Assembly (NCBI GenBank): GCA_017519185.1
Contig: JAFWSX010000003.1
Span: 1 to 54,497 of the forward strand
Reading direction: 5' to 3'
DNA length: 54,497 nt
Origin: Bacteroidales bacterium
GTDB lineage: Bacteria; Bacteroidota; Bacteroidia; Bacteroidales; UBA932
The translations under genes and the position numbers were made by a program. Shown here piece by piece: positions 9,492 to 19,107 of this stretch (positions within the stretch are counted from its first letter, which is position 1; each line of letters opens with the position of its first letter). Under the pieces are notes generated by a model, which saw only the letters and a list, made by a program, of their open reading frames with translations, had not been told where the DNA came from and searched no databases.

Positions 9492-12236
9492 TTATTTCTT
9501 TTCCTGCTTCTTCTCGAGTTCTTCCTTGAGGGCGGCCTGTGCAGCTGCGAGGCGTGCGATAGGCACCCTGAAAGGAGAGCAAGACACGTAGTTCATACCG
9601 ATCTTGTGGCAGAATTCCACTGAAGCGGCGTCACCACCGTGCTCACCGCAGATACCGACTTTCAGGTTCTTGCGGGTTGAGCGGCCACCGTCGATACCCA
9701 TCTTGATGAGACGGCCGACAGACTCCTGGTCGATGCTCTGGAACGGATCGAACGGGAGAATCTTGTTGTCAAGATAATCATTCATGAAAGAACCGATGTC
9801 GTCGCGGCTGAAGCCATAGGTCATCTGGGTAAGGTCGTTGGTACCGAATGAGAAGAACTGTGCGGTGCGAGCCATACGGTCGGCGAGCAGAGCGGCACGC
9901 GGAATCTCGATCATAGTACCGAACATATACGGGATGTCCATATCGAACTTCTCTTCAACTTCCTTGTGTACCCTTTCACAGATGCGTTTCTCGAAGTTCA
10001 GCTCGTTTACTGAAATGGTTACGGGGATCATGATCTCTGGATGAGGATCGAAGCCTTCGAGAATCAGTTCTGCAGCAGCTTCGAAGATAGCCTTGAACTG
10101 CATTTCGTTCAGGGTCGGGAAGGTGATGCCCAGACGCACTCCGCGGTGTCCCATCATAGGGTTGATCTCGTGGAGGGCTTTGCCGCGTTTCTTGATCTCG
10201 GCTACGGAAACGCCAAGCTCCTTGGCCAGTTCTTCCTGCTTGTTGCGGGTCTGAGGCACAAACTCGTGCAACGGGGGATCGAGCAGACGGAAGGTAACTG
10301 ACTTGGCGCTCATCACGCGCATTGTGTTCTTGGCAGCTGCCTTTACATAAGGTTCAAGCTCGTTCACAGCAGCAGCGCGTTCTGCTTCAGTAGCGGTGAA
10401 GATTACCTTGCGGAGTTTAGCAAGGGGTTCTTCAGAGTTCTTGCCGTAGAACATATGCTCGATACGGAACAGACCGATACCCTCGGCACCAAATTCGATG
10501 GCCTTCTGGGCATCCTCAGGATTGTCGGCGTTGGTACGCACGCTGAGACGACGGTATTTGTCGACAATCTGCATGAATTTCATATAACGGACATTCTCAG
10601 TAGCATCGATGGTGCTGACTGCAGAGTCGTAAACAAGACCCTTTGTACCGTTGAGCGAGAATATGTCGCCCTCGTGATACTGCTTGCCTGAGATGTTCAG
10701 GATCTTCTCGCCTTTGGCGCCGCTGGTGAAGGTGATGGCCTCGCATCCTACGATGCAGCACTTGCCCCATCCGCGGGCTACCAGAGCGGCGTGTGAAGTC
10801 ATACCTCCGCGGGCGGTAAGCAGACCTACGGCTACTCTCATACCTTCCACGTCCTCAGGAGATGTATCTTCACGGACGAGGATGACGTCTTCCTTGCGGG
10901 CAGCTGCTGCAACAGCTTCGGCCGGAGTGAAGACTATCTTGCCGACAGCGCCGCCGGGACCTGCGGGAAGTCCGTGGGCAATCACTGCAGCATTCTTTTC
11001 TGAGTTGGGATTCAGGATCGGGTGAAGCAACTCTTCAAGCTGGCTCGGGCTGACGCGCAGAACGGCAGTCTTGTCGTTGATGAGTCCTTCCTCGATCATA
11101 TCCATAGCCATATTCAGGGCAGCCAGACCGGTGCGCTTGCCGACACGGCACTGGAGCATCCAGAGCTTGCCTTCCTGAATTGTGAACTCTATATCCTGCA
11201 TATCCTTGAAGTGGTTCTCAAGCCTCTGACGGATGTCATCAAGTTCCTTGTAGACATCAGGCATTGCAACTTCCAAAGACTTCAGGTGCTTGTTGTGGGC
11301 ATTCTTGGTAGCCTCGTTCAGAGGGTTGGGGGTGCGGATACCTGCAACCACGTCTTCACCCTGGGCGTTGATGAGCCACTCACCGTAGAAGTTGTTGTCA
11401 CCGGTGGCAGGGTTGCGTGAGAATGCAACGCCTGTGGCTGATGTGTCACCCATATTACCGAATACCATTGACTGCACGTTTACTGCAGTACCCCAGTTGT
11501 CGGGAATACCCTCGATGCGGCGGTATGCAACGGCGCGCTTACCGTTCCAAGATTTGAAAACGGCTCCGATTCCACCCCAGAGCTGATCGTGGGCATTGTC
11601 AGGGAATTCAACGTGAAGAACTTCCTTGATCTTCTTCTTGAATGCCTCGCAAAGGTCGATGAGATCCTTCTCTTTGAGGTCGGTATCGCTCTTGTATCCT
11701 TTTTGGGCCTTAAGGTCGGCCAGCATGTTTTCAAGTTGTTCGCGTATTCCTTGTCCGTCTGCAGGCTCGATGCCTTCTGCTTTCTCCATAACGACGTCTG
11801 AGTACATCATTATCAGACGGCGGTATGCGTCATATACGAACCTAGGATTCTTGGTCTTGGCAATAAGACCGGGGATTGTGGCGGTGCACAAACCGATGTT
11901 GAGGACAGTGTCCATCATACCCGGCATTGAACTTCTGGCGCCGGAACGGCAAGATACGAGCAGAGGATCCTTGGCGTCTCCGAACTTCTTGCCCATAGTT
12001 TTTTCAGTGGCTGCAAGGGCTGCCTTCACATCGGCCTCAAGCCCTGCGGGGAACTGACCACCCAGATTGAAATACTCAGTGCAGCACTCGGTAGTAATAG
12101 TGAAACCTGCGGGAACAGGCATTCCAAGTGTACACATTTCGGCAAGGTTCGCTCCCTTGCCACCCAACAAATTCCGCATTGAGCCGTTGCCTTCGGCTTT
12201 CTTGCCACCGAACAAATAAACTCGTTTAGTTGTCAT
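9492..12236 (-). CDS. ppdK: pyruvate, phosphate dikinase
   Basis: A 914-residue cytoplasmic enzyme interconverting pyruvate + ATP + phosphate and PEP + AMP + PPi. It has the N-terminal ATP-grasp region (LGGKGANLAEM, SCRSGARSSMPGMMDTVLNIG), the swivelling phosphohistidine domain with GGMTSHAALVARGWGKCCIVG, and the C-terminal PEP/pyruvate barrel (GLFRIEHMF, MGHRGVRLG, EIMIPV, SFGTNDLTQMTYGFSRDD, GICGEHGGD). Length is standard and the motifs are intact. Monocistronic: it converges on the SpoIID gene and is divergent from umuD, with its own -7 element at 12281-12288. Confidence 0.97.
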   Translation of the reverse strand: MTTKRVYLFGGKKAEGNGSMRNLLGGKGANLAEMCTLGMPVPAGFTITTECCTEYFNLGGQFPAGLEADVKAALAATEKTMGKKFGDAKDPLLVSCRSGARSSMPGMMDTVLNIGLCTATIPGLIAKTKNPRFVYDAYRRLIMMYSDVVMEKAEGIEPADGQGIREQLENMLADLKAQKGYKSDTDLKEKDLIDLCEAFKKKIKEVLHVEFPDNAHDQLWGGIGAVFKSWNGKRAVAYRRIEGIPDNWGTAVNVQSMVFGNMGDTSATGVAFSRNPATGDNNFYGEWLINAQGEDVVAGIRTPNPLNEATKNAHNKHLKSLEVAMPDVYKELDDIRQRLENHFKDMQDIEFTIQEGKLWMLQCRVGKRTGLAALNMAMDMIEEGLINDKTAVLRVSPSQLEELLHPILNPNSEKNAAVIAHGLPAGPGGAVGKIVFTPAEAVAAAARKEDVILVREDTSPEDVEGMRVAVGLLTARGGMTSHAALVARGWGKCCIVGCEAITFTSGAKGEKILNISGKQYHEGDIFSLNGTKGLVYDSAVSTIDATENVRYMKFMQIVDKYRRLSVRTNADNPEDAQKAIEFGAEGIGLFRIEHMFYGKNSEEPLAKLRKVIFTATEAERAAAVNELEPYVKAAAKNTMRVMSAKSVTFRLLDPPLHEFVPQTRNKQEELAKELGVSVAEIKKRGKALHEINPMMGHRGVRLGITFPTLNEMQFKAIFEAAAELILEGFDPHPEIMIPVTISVNELNFEKRICERVHKEVEEKFDMDIPYMFGTMIEIPRAALLADRMARTAQFFSFGTNDLTQMTYGFSRDDIGSFMNDYLDNKILPFDPFQSIDQESVGRLIKMGIDGGRSTRKNLKVGICGEHGGDAASVEFCHKIGMNYVSCSPFRVPIARLAAAQAALKEELEKKQEKK

Positions 12237-12280
12237 AACAGGTCAGTGATAATTTTTATAATACATCTTAAGAATGGGCG

Positions 12281-12288
12281 CAAATTTA
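12281..12288 (-). promoter_or_regulatory. -7 promoter element of ppdK
   Basis: TAAATTTG on the minus strand matches TAnnTTTG and lies 44 nt before the ppdK ATG at 12236. Confidence 0.5.
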
Positions 12289-12315
12289 AGCAATTATTTA
12301 ACAAATAGAAATTTA

Positions 12316-12338
12316 TACATTTGTAAAAATTTACAAAT
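12316..12338 (+). promoter_or_regulatory. umuDC promoter with overlapping operator-like palindrome
   Basis: TACATTTG (12316-12323) matches the -7 element TAnnTTTG, 19 nt before the umuD ATG. Overlapping it is a perfect inverted repeat, ATTTGTAAA (12319-12327), 2-nt spacer, TTTACAAAT (12330-12338). A protein bound here would cover the -7 box and the transcription start, so the site is well placed to be a damage-responsive operator. The cognate repressor is not in this window. Confidence 0.6.
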
Positions 12339-12342
12339 TGAA

Positions 12343-12723
12343 ATGGAAGAAGACAAAATAGCCCTTATCAACGCCGGGTTCCCATCACCCGCGGAAGACT
12401 TCATGGACGTTGCGCTCGACCTCAACAAAGTTCTCGTCCATAATCCTGCCGCCACATTTTTCGCACGCGTCAAGGGGCTTTCAATGATAGAAGACGGAGT
12501 GGATGACGGAGACCTGCTCATCATAGACAAGAGCACCGAACCTTACGACGGCTGCCTGGCAGTCTGCTTCGTGGACGGAGAGTTCACTCTCAAGAAATAC
12601 AAAAGTATGGGAGACTATGCCCTGCTTATGCCGGCCAACAAGGATTTCCAGCCCATCCGCGTCGACGAGAACAACCAGTTCGCCATCTGGGGCGTGGTCA
12701 GGTATCTTATCAAGAAAATGTAG
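12343..12723 (+). CDS. umuD: UmuD-type autoprotease subunit of translesion polymerase
   Basis: About 126 residues, S24 peptidase family without a DNA-binding domain. The N-terminal arm holds the self-cleavage site NAGFPSPAEDF (Ala-Gly in place of the Cys-Gly of E. coli UmuD). The catalytic serine is in GLSMIEDGV and the lysine in DGEFTLKKY. RecA-stimulated cleavage would produce UmuD', the partner of UmuC in the error-prone polymerase. The frame is open upstream from 12274, but the ATG at 12343 gives the family start (MEEDKIALINAGFPSP) and leaves room for the promoter. umuC follows 13 nt downstream. Confidence 0.9.
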   Translation: MEEDKIALINAGFPSPAEDFMDVALDLNKVLVHNPAATFFARVKGLSMIEDGVDDGDLLIIDKSTEPYDGCLAVCFVDGEFTLKKYKSMGDYALLMPANKDFQPIRVDENNQFAIWGVVRYLIKKM

Positions 12724-12736
12724 AGCACGGGGAACG

Positions 12737-13996
12737 ATGATAGGCCTTTGCGACTGCAACAACTTCTTCGCAAGCTGCGAGAGAGTCTTCCGTCCCGACC
12801 TGGACGGCAAGCCTGTTGTAGTGCTGTCGAACAACGACGGCTGCATAATAGCCCGCAGCAACGAGGCAAAGGCCCTCGGAATCAAGATGGGCACTCCCCT
12901 TTTCCAGGCCAGGGACGTCATCGAGCAGAACAATGTCTCAGTCTTCTCGTCGAACTACCAACTGTACGGCGATATGAGCAACCGGGTGATTTCCATCCTG
13001 AAGGAGACTGTACCGGCAATCGAGGTATATTCCATCGACGAAGCTTTCCTCAACCTGGAAGGACTGCCGCTGGACGGCCTGCAGCAGAAAGGAAGAGACC
13101 TTTCGGCGAGGATAAAGAAGGACACCGGCATTCCTGTAAGCATCGGCATCGCCCCCACGAAGACACTTGCCAAGATAGCCAGCAAGCTCTGCAAGCAGTA
13201 TCCCAAACTGCGGGGCTGCTGCCTTATGTACCGCCCGCAGGACATAGAGAAGGTGCTCCGCAAATTCCCCGTCGGGGATGTCTGGGGCATCGGCCGCAAA
13301 TACCGCAGGAAACTCCAGCTAATGGGCGTATCCTCCGCCTGGGACTTCTGTTCTCTCCCAAGGGCTGAAGTCAGCCGCCTGATGAGCGTCACCGGCGTCA
13401 AGACCTGGATGGAACTGCACGGAGAGCCCTGCATAGGATTTGATGAAGTGCCCCAGGACAGGCAGACCATATGCGTCTCACGCTCTTTCGCCCACGATAT
13501 GACTGACCTCGGCCAGCTTGACGCTGCAGTCGCCACGTTCACCTCGAAAGTTGCAGAAAAACTGCGGGCCCGCAAATTGAAAGCATCGGTGATTCACGTC
13601 TTCATACTTACTAACCGCCACAGGGACGAGAAGCCGCAGGACTACAGCATCCGCACCACCGGCTTCGAGGTGGCCACAAACAGCACCATCGAATTGACTG
13701 AAGCCGCTTCCGAAGCCCTGAAATACATCTACAAGAAAGGCTTCGGCTACAAGAGAGCCGGCGTGATGGTGACGGACCTGGTGGACAGCGACAAGGTGCA
13801 AGGTGTGTTTTTCGACACCGTAGACCACGAGAAGCAGGACAGGCTGATGAAAGTGATCGACAGCATCAACTCCGTCAGCGGCAGATCGACCGTCCGGATA
13901 GCCTCCAACGGAGAAATGGACGATTTCTCCACCCGTTCCCGCGTTTCGAAAAGATATACTACCCGCTGGGACGAACTGATGGAAGTTGTGGTCTAG
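12737..13996 (+). CDS. umuC: UmuC-type Y-family DNA polymerase
   Basis: A 419-residue translesion DNA polymerase catalytic subunit. It has the first metal-binding motif IGLCDCNNFFASCERVF at the N-terminus, YSIDEAFLNLEG with the catalytic Asp-Glu near residue 100, the HhH region around VGDVWGIGRKYRRKL, and a UmuC-type little-finger and C-terminal region. The start at ATG 12737 follows a purine-rich CGGGGA; the frame is open further upstream inside umuD but that part is not homologous. Cotranscribed with umuD and expected to be under the same damage control. Confidence 0.94.
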   Translation: MIGLCDCNNFFASCERVFRPDLDGKPVVVLSNNDGCIIARSNEAKALGIKMGTPLFQARDVIEQNNVSVFSSNYQLYGDMSNRVISILKETVPAIEVYSIDEAFLNLEGLPLDGLQQKGRDLSARIKKDTGIPVSIGIAPTKTLAKIASKLCKQYPKLRGCCLMYRPQDIEKVLRKFPVGDVWGIGRKYRRKLQLMGVSSAWDFCSLPRAEVSRLMSVTGVKTWMELHGEPCIGFDEVPQDRQTICVSRSFAHDMTDLGQLDAAVATFTSKVAEKLRARKLKASVIHVFILTNRHRDEKPQDYSIRTTGFEVATNSTIELTEAASEALKYIYKKGFGYKRAGVMVTDLVDSDKVQGVFFDTVDHEKQDRLMKVIDSINSVSGRSTVRIASNGEMDDFSTRSRVSKRYTTRWDELMEVVV

Positions 13997-14039
13997 CGCT
14001 TTTTTTACTAACTTGTAGCCCGATTGAGCGATCAAGAAA

Positions 14040-15332
14040 ATGAAACTCTCAAAAGGCTGGACATGGATACCCACCCTCTATTTCGCAGAGGGGCTTCCCT
14101 ACGTCGCCGTGATGACTGTCGCGGTGGTGATGTACAAGAAGCTCGGGCTTTCAAATACCGAAATAGCACTCTACACTTCGTGGCTCTATCTTCCGTGGGT
14201 CATCAAGCCCCTGTGGAGCCCGTTCGTCGACCTCATAAAGACCAAGCGCTGGTGGATCAATGCAATGCAGACCCTTATGGCCGCGGCGTTCGCCGGTGTT
14301 GCGTTCTTCATTCCGGCTGACCATTACGTGCAGATAACGCTGGCGTTCTTCTGGCTGCTGGCTTTTGCCTCCGCAACCCACGACATCGCAGCCGACGGCT
14401 TCTATATGCACGGGCTGGATGAAGGCGGACAGAGTTTCTTCGCCGGAATCCGCAACATTTTCTACCGCGTGGCGATGATTTTCGGCCAGGGTGTGCTGGT
14501 GATGTTCGCCGGATGGATCGAGCAGGGAAAACTCTTTCCAAAGGCGAACGGCAACATCGCCCTGTCGTGGAGCCTCAGTTTCTACCTGCTTGCCGCCATC
14601 TTTATCGCGCTGGCGCTCTGGCACCGCTTCATTCTCCCCAAACCCGCGAGCGACGCTCCCCGCAGCGACATCTCCGCCAAAACCATCTGGAAGGAGTTTG
14701 TCGTCACCTTCGTAACTTTCTTCAAGAAAGACCATATGGGGTTGATTTTCTTCTTCCTGCTGACCTACCGTCTCGGCGAGAGCCAGCTGGTGAAGATTGC
14801 CCAGCCGTTTATGCTTGACAACGCGCAGGCCGGCGGCCTCGAACTCGCCACCGCCACCGTCGGTGGCATCTACGGCACTCTCGGGGTCATAGCGCTGCTT
14901 CTGGGAGGAATGCTCAGCGGAATGGTCATCAGCCGCGGCGGTTTCCGCAAATGGCTCATTCCGATGGCCCTGGCCATCAACCTGCCGGACCTTGTCTACG
15001 TGATAATGTCGCTCCTGGGAACCCGGAGCGTGGCACTGATCTCTTCATTTGTCTTCCTCGAACAATTCGGGTACGGTTTTGGCTTTACTGCCTACACGAT
15101 GTTCCTAATATACATAGCAAAAGGTGAGCACAAGACGGCACACTACGCCATCGGCACGGGATTCATGGCCCTCGGTATGATGCTTCCCGGAATGGTGGCC
15201 GGATGGATTGCCGACTCCATCGGCTACACGATGTTCTTTGTCTGGGTGTGCATCTGCACAATCCCCGGCATCGTGGCGTCGTTTCTGGTGAGAGAAAAAA
15301 TCCCTGCTGAGTTCGGGCAGAAAAAAGACTGA
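14040..15332 (+). CDS. MFS transporter, AmpG-like
   Basis: A 430-residue protein with 12 predicted membrane helices. The start WTWIPTLYFAEGLPYVAVMTVAVVMYKKLG, with LYLPWVIKPLWSPFVDLIK after helix 2, is the signature of AmpG-type permeases that bring muropeptides or anhydro-sugars into the cytoplasm. The gene is 4 nt upstream of a NamZ-type muramidase, which supports import of peptidoglycan fragments or amino sugars. It begins 43 nt after umuC with no terminator in between, so some read-through from umuDC is possible. The exact substrate is inferred. Confidence 0.82.
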   Translation: MKLSKGWTWIPTLYFAEGLPYVAVMTVAVVMYKKLGLSNTEIALYTSWLYLPWVIKPLWSPFVDLIKTKRWWINAMQTLMAAAFAGVAFFIPADHYVQITLAFFWLLAFASATHDIAADGFYMHGLDEGGQSFFAGIRNIFYRVAMIFGQGVLVMFAGWIEQGKLFPKANGNIALSWSLSFYLLAAIFIALALWHRFILPKPASDAPRSDISAKTIWKEFVVTFVTFFKKDHMGLIFFFLLTYRLGESQLVKIAQPFMLDNAQAGGLELATATVGGIYGTLGVIALLLGGMLSGMVISRGGFRKWLIPMALAINLPDLVYVIMSLLGTRSVALISSFVFLEQFGYGFGFTAYTMFLIYIAKGEHKTAHYAIGTGFMALGMMLPGMVAGWIADSIGYTMFFVWVCICTIPGIVASFLVREKIPAEFGQKKD

Positions 15333-15336
15333 TGAG

Positions 15337-16587
15337 ATGAAGAAGTTTCTTGCAACAATCATATTCCTGACAGCGGCCCTCAGCGCTGCGGCAACGGTAA
15401 AGACCGGCATTGAAGTGCTGGTTGAGAACAATTTCTCCGTGCTGCAGGGCAAGCGTGTAGGGCTTGTCACAAACCCGACCGGAGTGGACCGAAACCTCAA
15501 CAGTACGGTCGACATCCTCTATTCGGCTCCAGGAGTGAAGCTGGTAGCCCTCTTCGGCCCCGAGCACGGAGTCCGCGGCGACATCCAGGCCGGAGGCTAT
15601 GTGGCCCAGAGCACCGACAAGAAGACCGGACTGCCTATCTATTCACTCTACGGAAGCACCCGCAAGCCCACTGCAAATATGCTTAAAGGCCTGGACGCCG
15701 TGGTCTATGACATACAGGACAACGGCTGCCGCTCATACACTTTCATAAGCACACTCGGGCTGGTGATGCAGGCCTGCGCCGACCTCGGCATCGAGGTGAT
15801 CGTGCTTGACAGGCCCAACCCGCTCGGAGGCCGCAAGGTAGAGGGAAGTTTCGTCGAGCCCGGCTATTTCTCTTTCGTAAGTATGTACGAAATCCCTTAT
15901 GTCTACGGCCTGACCGTCGGCGAGCTGGCCTATATGCTGAACGAAGAAGGGATGGTCCGCGGCCAGAACGGCAAGGAAACGGCCAAAAGGTGCAAACTGA
16001 CAGTAGTGCCGATGGAAGGCTGGGAGCGCGACATGACATTCCCTGACACGGGACTTCCCTGGGTTCCGACCTCCCCGAACATTCCTCATCCCCAGACAGC
16101 ATTCTGCTATCCGGCCTCCGGAATCATCGGTGAACTGGGCGGATACCTCAACATCGGCGTTGGATATACCCTTCCCTTCGAATGTTTCGGTGCGACGTGG
16201 ATCACCGATGCCGACAAGTTTGCGGCAGCTCTGAACGCCCTCGAACTCCCAGGAGTCAGCTTCCGTCCCACCTATTACCAGCCTACTTCCGGTTCTTCCG
16301 CTGGCAAGACCGTAGGCGGCGTGCAGATATTTTTCACAGACTATGCGGCAGCCAGGCTCACTGAAATCCAGTTCCACGTGATGCAGGTGGTTGCCCGCCT
16401 CTACCCTTCCCACAAGCCTCTGGACAGCACCGACGCTTCGAAGTTCTCTATGTTCGACAAGGTGCTCGGCAGCAACCGCATCCGCGAATCTTTCCGCAAG
16501 AACTACCGTTTCGACGACATAAAAGATTATTGGCGAAAGGATGAAGCCTCTTTCAGGGCCAAATCCTCTAAATACTATCTCTACTAA
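15337..16587 (+). CDS. namZ: NamZ-type exo-beta-N-acetylmuramidase (DUF1343, GH171)
   Basis: A 416-residue secreted protein with signal peptide ([19 protein letters not shown]). The DUF1343 signatures are present: [48 protein letters not shown] and [10 protein letters not shown]. Characterised members (Bacillus subtilis NamZ/YbbC and Tannerella homologues) release MurNAc from the non-reducing end of peptidoglycan chains. It sits in one operon with an AmpG-like permease (4 nt upstream) and GH95 (4 nt downstream), consistent with periplasmic cell-wall scavenging. The symbol is by family, not by tested activity. Confidence 0.88.
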   Translation: MKKFLATIIFLTAALSAAATVKTGIEVLVENNFSVLQGKRVGLVTNPTGVDRNLNSTVDILYSAPGVKLVALFGPEHGVRGDIQAGGYVAQSTDKKTGLPIYSLYGSTRKPTANMLKGLDAVVYDIQDNGCRSYTFISTLGLVMQACADLGIEVIVLDRPNPLGGRKVEGSFVEPGYFSFVSMYEIPYVYGLTVGELAYMLNEEGMVRGQNGKETAKRCKLTVVPMEGWERDMTFPDTGLPWVPTSPNIPHPQTAFCYPASGIIGELGGYLNIGVGYTLPFECFGATWITDADKFAAALNALELPGVSFRPTYYQPTSGSSAGKTVGGVQIFFTDYAAARLTEIQFHVMQVVARLYPSHKPLDSTDASKFSMFDKVLGSNRIRESFRKNYRFDDIKDYWRKDEASFRAKSSKYYLY

Positions 16588-16591
16588 AACT

Positions 16592-19036
16592 ATGAAACGC
16601 TTTTTATCGGCCGTATTGTGCCTGTTCTGCCTGGGCAACATAATCTGTCAGGCAGACGACAATCTCAAGCTGTGGTACGCCCAGCCTGCTGAGATATGGG
16701 TTGAAGCCCTGCCGCTAGGCAACTCCAAGATGGGTGCGATGATTTTCGGAGGCACCGCTACCGAGCAGATCCAGCTCAATGAAGAAACCATCTGGGGAGG
16801 AAGTCCCCACCGCAACGACAGTCCCAAGGCTCTTGCAGCCCTGCCCGCCGTCCGTGAAGCCATCTTCGCAGGCGAAGGCCGTCTTGCATCACAGCTCCTT
16901 GAGGAAAACTTCATGACCGGCATCCACGGAATGCCCTACCAGACCATCGGCAGCCTGATGCTAGACTTCGAAGGCCACGACCAGGCAAGCGACTACTACC
17001 GCGACCTTGACATCGAGAAAGCCAAGGCTACGGTGCGCTACAAAGTCGGGGACGTGACATACACCAGGGAGTACTTCACATCCTTCCGCAACAACGGAGT
17101 CTATGTAAAAATAACCGCCAGCAAACGCGGAGCCCTGAACTTCAAGGCAAGATATGAGACCCCTTTCAAAGAATATTCTGTATTCTCTGAAGGCAAGGAC
17201 CTGCTTCTGACCGCGAAAGCTTCCGATCACGAAGGTGTGCCCGGAAAGGTACGCTTCGCCAACCGCACCAGGGTGAAAGCCAGGGGCGGAAAGGTCACCG
17301 TCAACAATGACAGCATAGAGGTCAAGGGTGCCAACAGCGTCACCATCTACATCACCGCCGCCACCAACTTCGTCAACTACAATGATATCAGCGCCGACGA
17401 GATGGCCCGCAGCGCTGCTTTGATGAACAAAGCATTCAGGCAGAATTTCAAGCGCGAGTACAAAGCAAGCTACAAGCTCTTCGCACAGCAGTTCGACCGC
17501 GTGAAGCTCGATCTCGGCAAAGGTTCTGACGAGCAGACACATCTCCGCGTGAGCAAGTTCAACGAAGGCGGAGACCAGGCGCTCGTGGCCCTTATGTTCC
17601 AGTACGGAAGGTACCTTCTCATCTGCTCTTCTCAGCCCGGCGGTCAGGCAGCAGGACTCCAGGGCATATGGAACCAGAGCCTGCTGGCCCCCTGGGACGG
17701 CAAATACACCGTGAACATCAACGCCGAGATGAACTACTGGCCTTCTGAAGTCACCAACCTTGTGGAGACTTCGGAACCTATGATACAGATGGTGAAGGAC
17801 CTGTCAGTCACCGGACGCGGAACTGCCAGGACGCTATACGACTGCGACGGATGGGTGGTACACCACAACACCGACATCTGGCGCATCACCGGCCCCGTGG
17901 ACTTCGGAGACTATGTATGGCCAATGGGCGGAGCCTGGCTCAGCCAGCAACTCTGGCAGCATTATCTCTACAGCGGTGACGAGAGCTTCATCGCCGAGAA
18001 CTACGACCTGTTCAAGGGTCTTTCCGATTTCTATATCGACTACCTCATCCCGCATCCCAAGTACGGATGGCTCGTCACAGCTCCTTCCACCTCTCCCGAA
18101 CAGGGGCCTCCCGGCTGGGGAAGTATGATAGTTGCCGGCTGTACGATGGACATACAGCTGCTCCACGACGTATTCACTAATTCCATTGCAGCCACCGAAA
18201 TGGTCCATCCCGAAGACACTGAGTACATCGCCCTGCTGAAGGAGACGATGTCCAAACTTCCTCCTATGCAGATCGGCCACCTTGGCCAGCTTCAGGAATG
18301 GCTTGAAGACGTTGACGACCCGAAGAACGAGCACCGCCACGTATCTCACCTCTACGGCCTTTACCCGGGCAACCAGGTTTCTCCCTACAAGAACCCTCAG
18401 CTGTTCCAGGCAGCCAAGCAGAGCCTCATCTACCGAGGCGATATGGCCACAGGCTGGTCAATCGGCTGGAAAGTCAATCTCTGGGCAAGGCTCCTCGACG
18501 GCAACCACGCCCTCAAGATCATCAACAATATGCTCACCCTGCAGCAGCGTGACGGCTGGGGCCGTGCCAACGGAAGGACCTATCCCAACCTGTTCGACGC
18601 CCATCCCCCGTTCCAGATCGACGGCAACTTCGGTCTCACGGCCGGTGTAGCAGAGATGCTGCTTCAGAGCCACGACGGCGCCTTGCATCTGCTTCCTGCA
18701 CTTCCCGACGCCTGGGCGAAAGGCAGTGTGGAAGGCCTCAAGGCCCGCGGAGGATTTGAAGTCGCCATCAAGTGGGACGACGCCAGGCTCGCCGAGGCTT
18801 CCATCAAGTCGCTCATCGGCGGTAAGGTTCGCATCCGCTCTTATGTTCCCCTTCAGGGCGCAGGCCTCACAGAAGCTTCGGGCAGCAACCCCAACAAGCT
18901 GATGGAAAGTGCCGACATAGCCACTCCGCTTATTGCTGAAGGGTTTGACGCTCCGATGCCGGAACTTCAGAAAGTCTACGAATACGACCTGGACACCAGG
19001 GCCGGCAAGACATACAAGGTGACTGCAGCCCTGTAA
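16592..19036 (+). CDS. GH95 alpha-L-fucosidase (or alpha-L-galactosidase)
   Basis: About 814 residues with a signal peptide ([21 protein letters not shown]). The N-terminal beta domain begins [28 protein letters not shown], and [13 protein letters not shown] is typical of GH95. Catalytic residues match the bifidobacterial AfcA pattern: two Asn in [14 protein letters not shown], Glu in TSPEQG, Asp in QIDGNFG. GH95 enzymes release terminal alpha-1,2-fucose (or L-galactose) by inversion. The start at ATG 16592 gives a clean signal peptide; the frame opens earlier at 16541 inside namZ. Last gene of the MFS-NamZ-GH95 operon; a bidirectional terminator follows. Confidence 0.92.
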   Translation: MKRFLSAVLCLFCLGNIICQADDNLKLWYAQPAEIWVEALPLGNSKMGAMIFGGTATEQIQLNEETIWGGSPHRNDSPKALAALPAVREAIFAGEGRLASQLLEENFMTGIHGMPYQTIGSLMLDFEGHDQASDYYRDLDIEKAKATVRYKVGDVTYTREYFTSFRNNGVYVKITASKRGALNFKARYETPFKEYSVFSEGKDLLLTAKASDHEGVPGKVRFANRTRVKARGGKVTVNNDSIEVKGANSVTIYITAATNFVNYNDISADEMARSAALMNKAFRQNFKREYKASYKLFAQQFDRVKLDLGKGSDEQTHLRVSKFNEGGDQALVALMFQYGRYLLICSSQPGGQAAGLQGIWNQSLLAPWDGKYTVNINAEMNYWPSEVTNLVETSEPMIQMVKDLSVTGRGTARTLYDCDGWVVHHNTDIWRITGPVDFGDYVWPMGGAWLSQQLWQHYLYSGDESFIAENYDLFKGLSDFYIDYLIPHPKYGWLVTAPSTSPEQGPPGWGSMIVAGCTMDIQLLHDVFTNSIAATEMVHPEDTEYIALLKETMSKLPPMQIGHLGQLQEWLEDVDDPKNEHRHVSHLYGLYPGNQVSPYKNPQLFQAAKQSLIYRGDMATGWSIGWKVNLWARLLDGNHALKIINNMLTLQQRDGWGRANGRTYPNLFDAHPPFQIDGNFGLTAGVAEMLLQSHDGALHLLPALPDAWAKGSVEGLKARGGFEVAIKWDDARLAEASIKSLIGGKVRIRSYVPLQGAGLTEASGSNPNKLMESADIATPLIAEGFDAPMPELQKVYEYDLDTRAGKTYKVTAAL

Positions 19037-19056
19037 CGGCACAGTCATAAAACAAC

Positions 19057-19083
19057 AAAGGCTGCATTTTCCATGCAGCCTTT
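19057..19083. terminator. bidirectional intrinsic terminator
   Basis: A perfect 11-bp stem, AAAGGCTGCAT / ATGCAGCCTTT, with a 5-nt loop lies between the stop codons of the convergent GH95 (+) and carboxyltransferase (-) genes. A- and T-rich flanks let it work in both directions. Confidence 0.85.
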
Positions 19084-19107
19084 ATTGTTTCCATATAATC
19101 GGGGAAA

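Noticed and set aside
14024-14320. Plus-strand frame overlapping the MFS gene start
   Set aside because: Shadow frame with arginine/alanine-rich composition.
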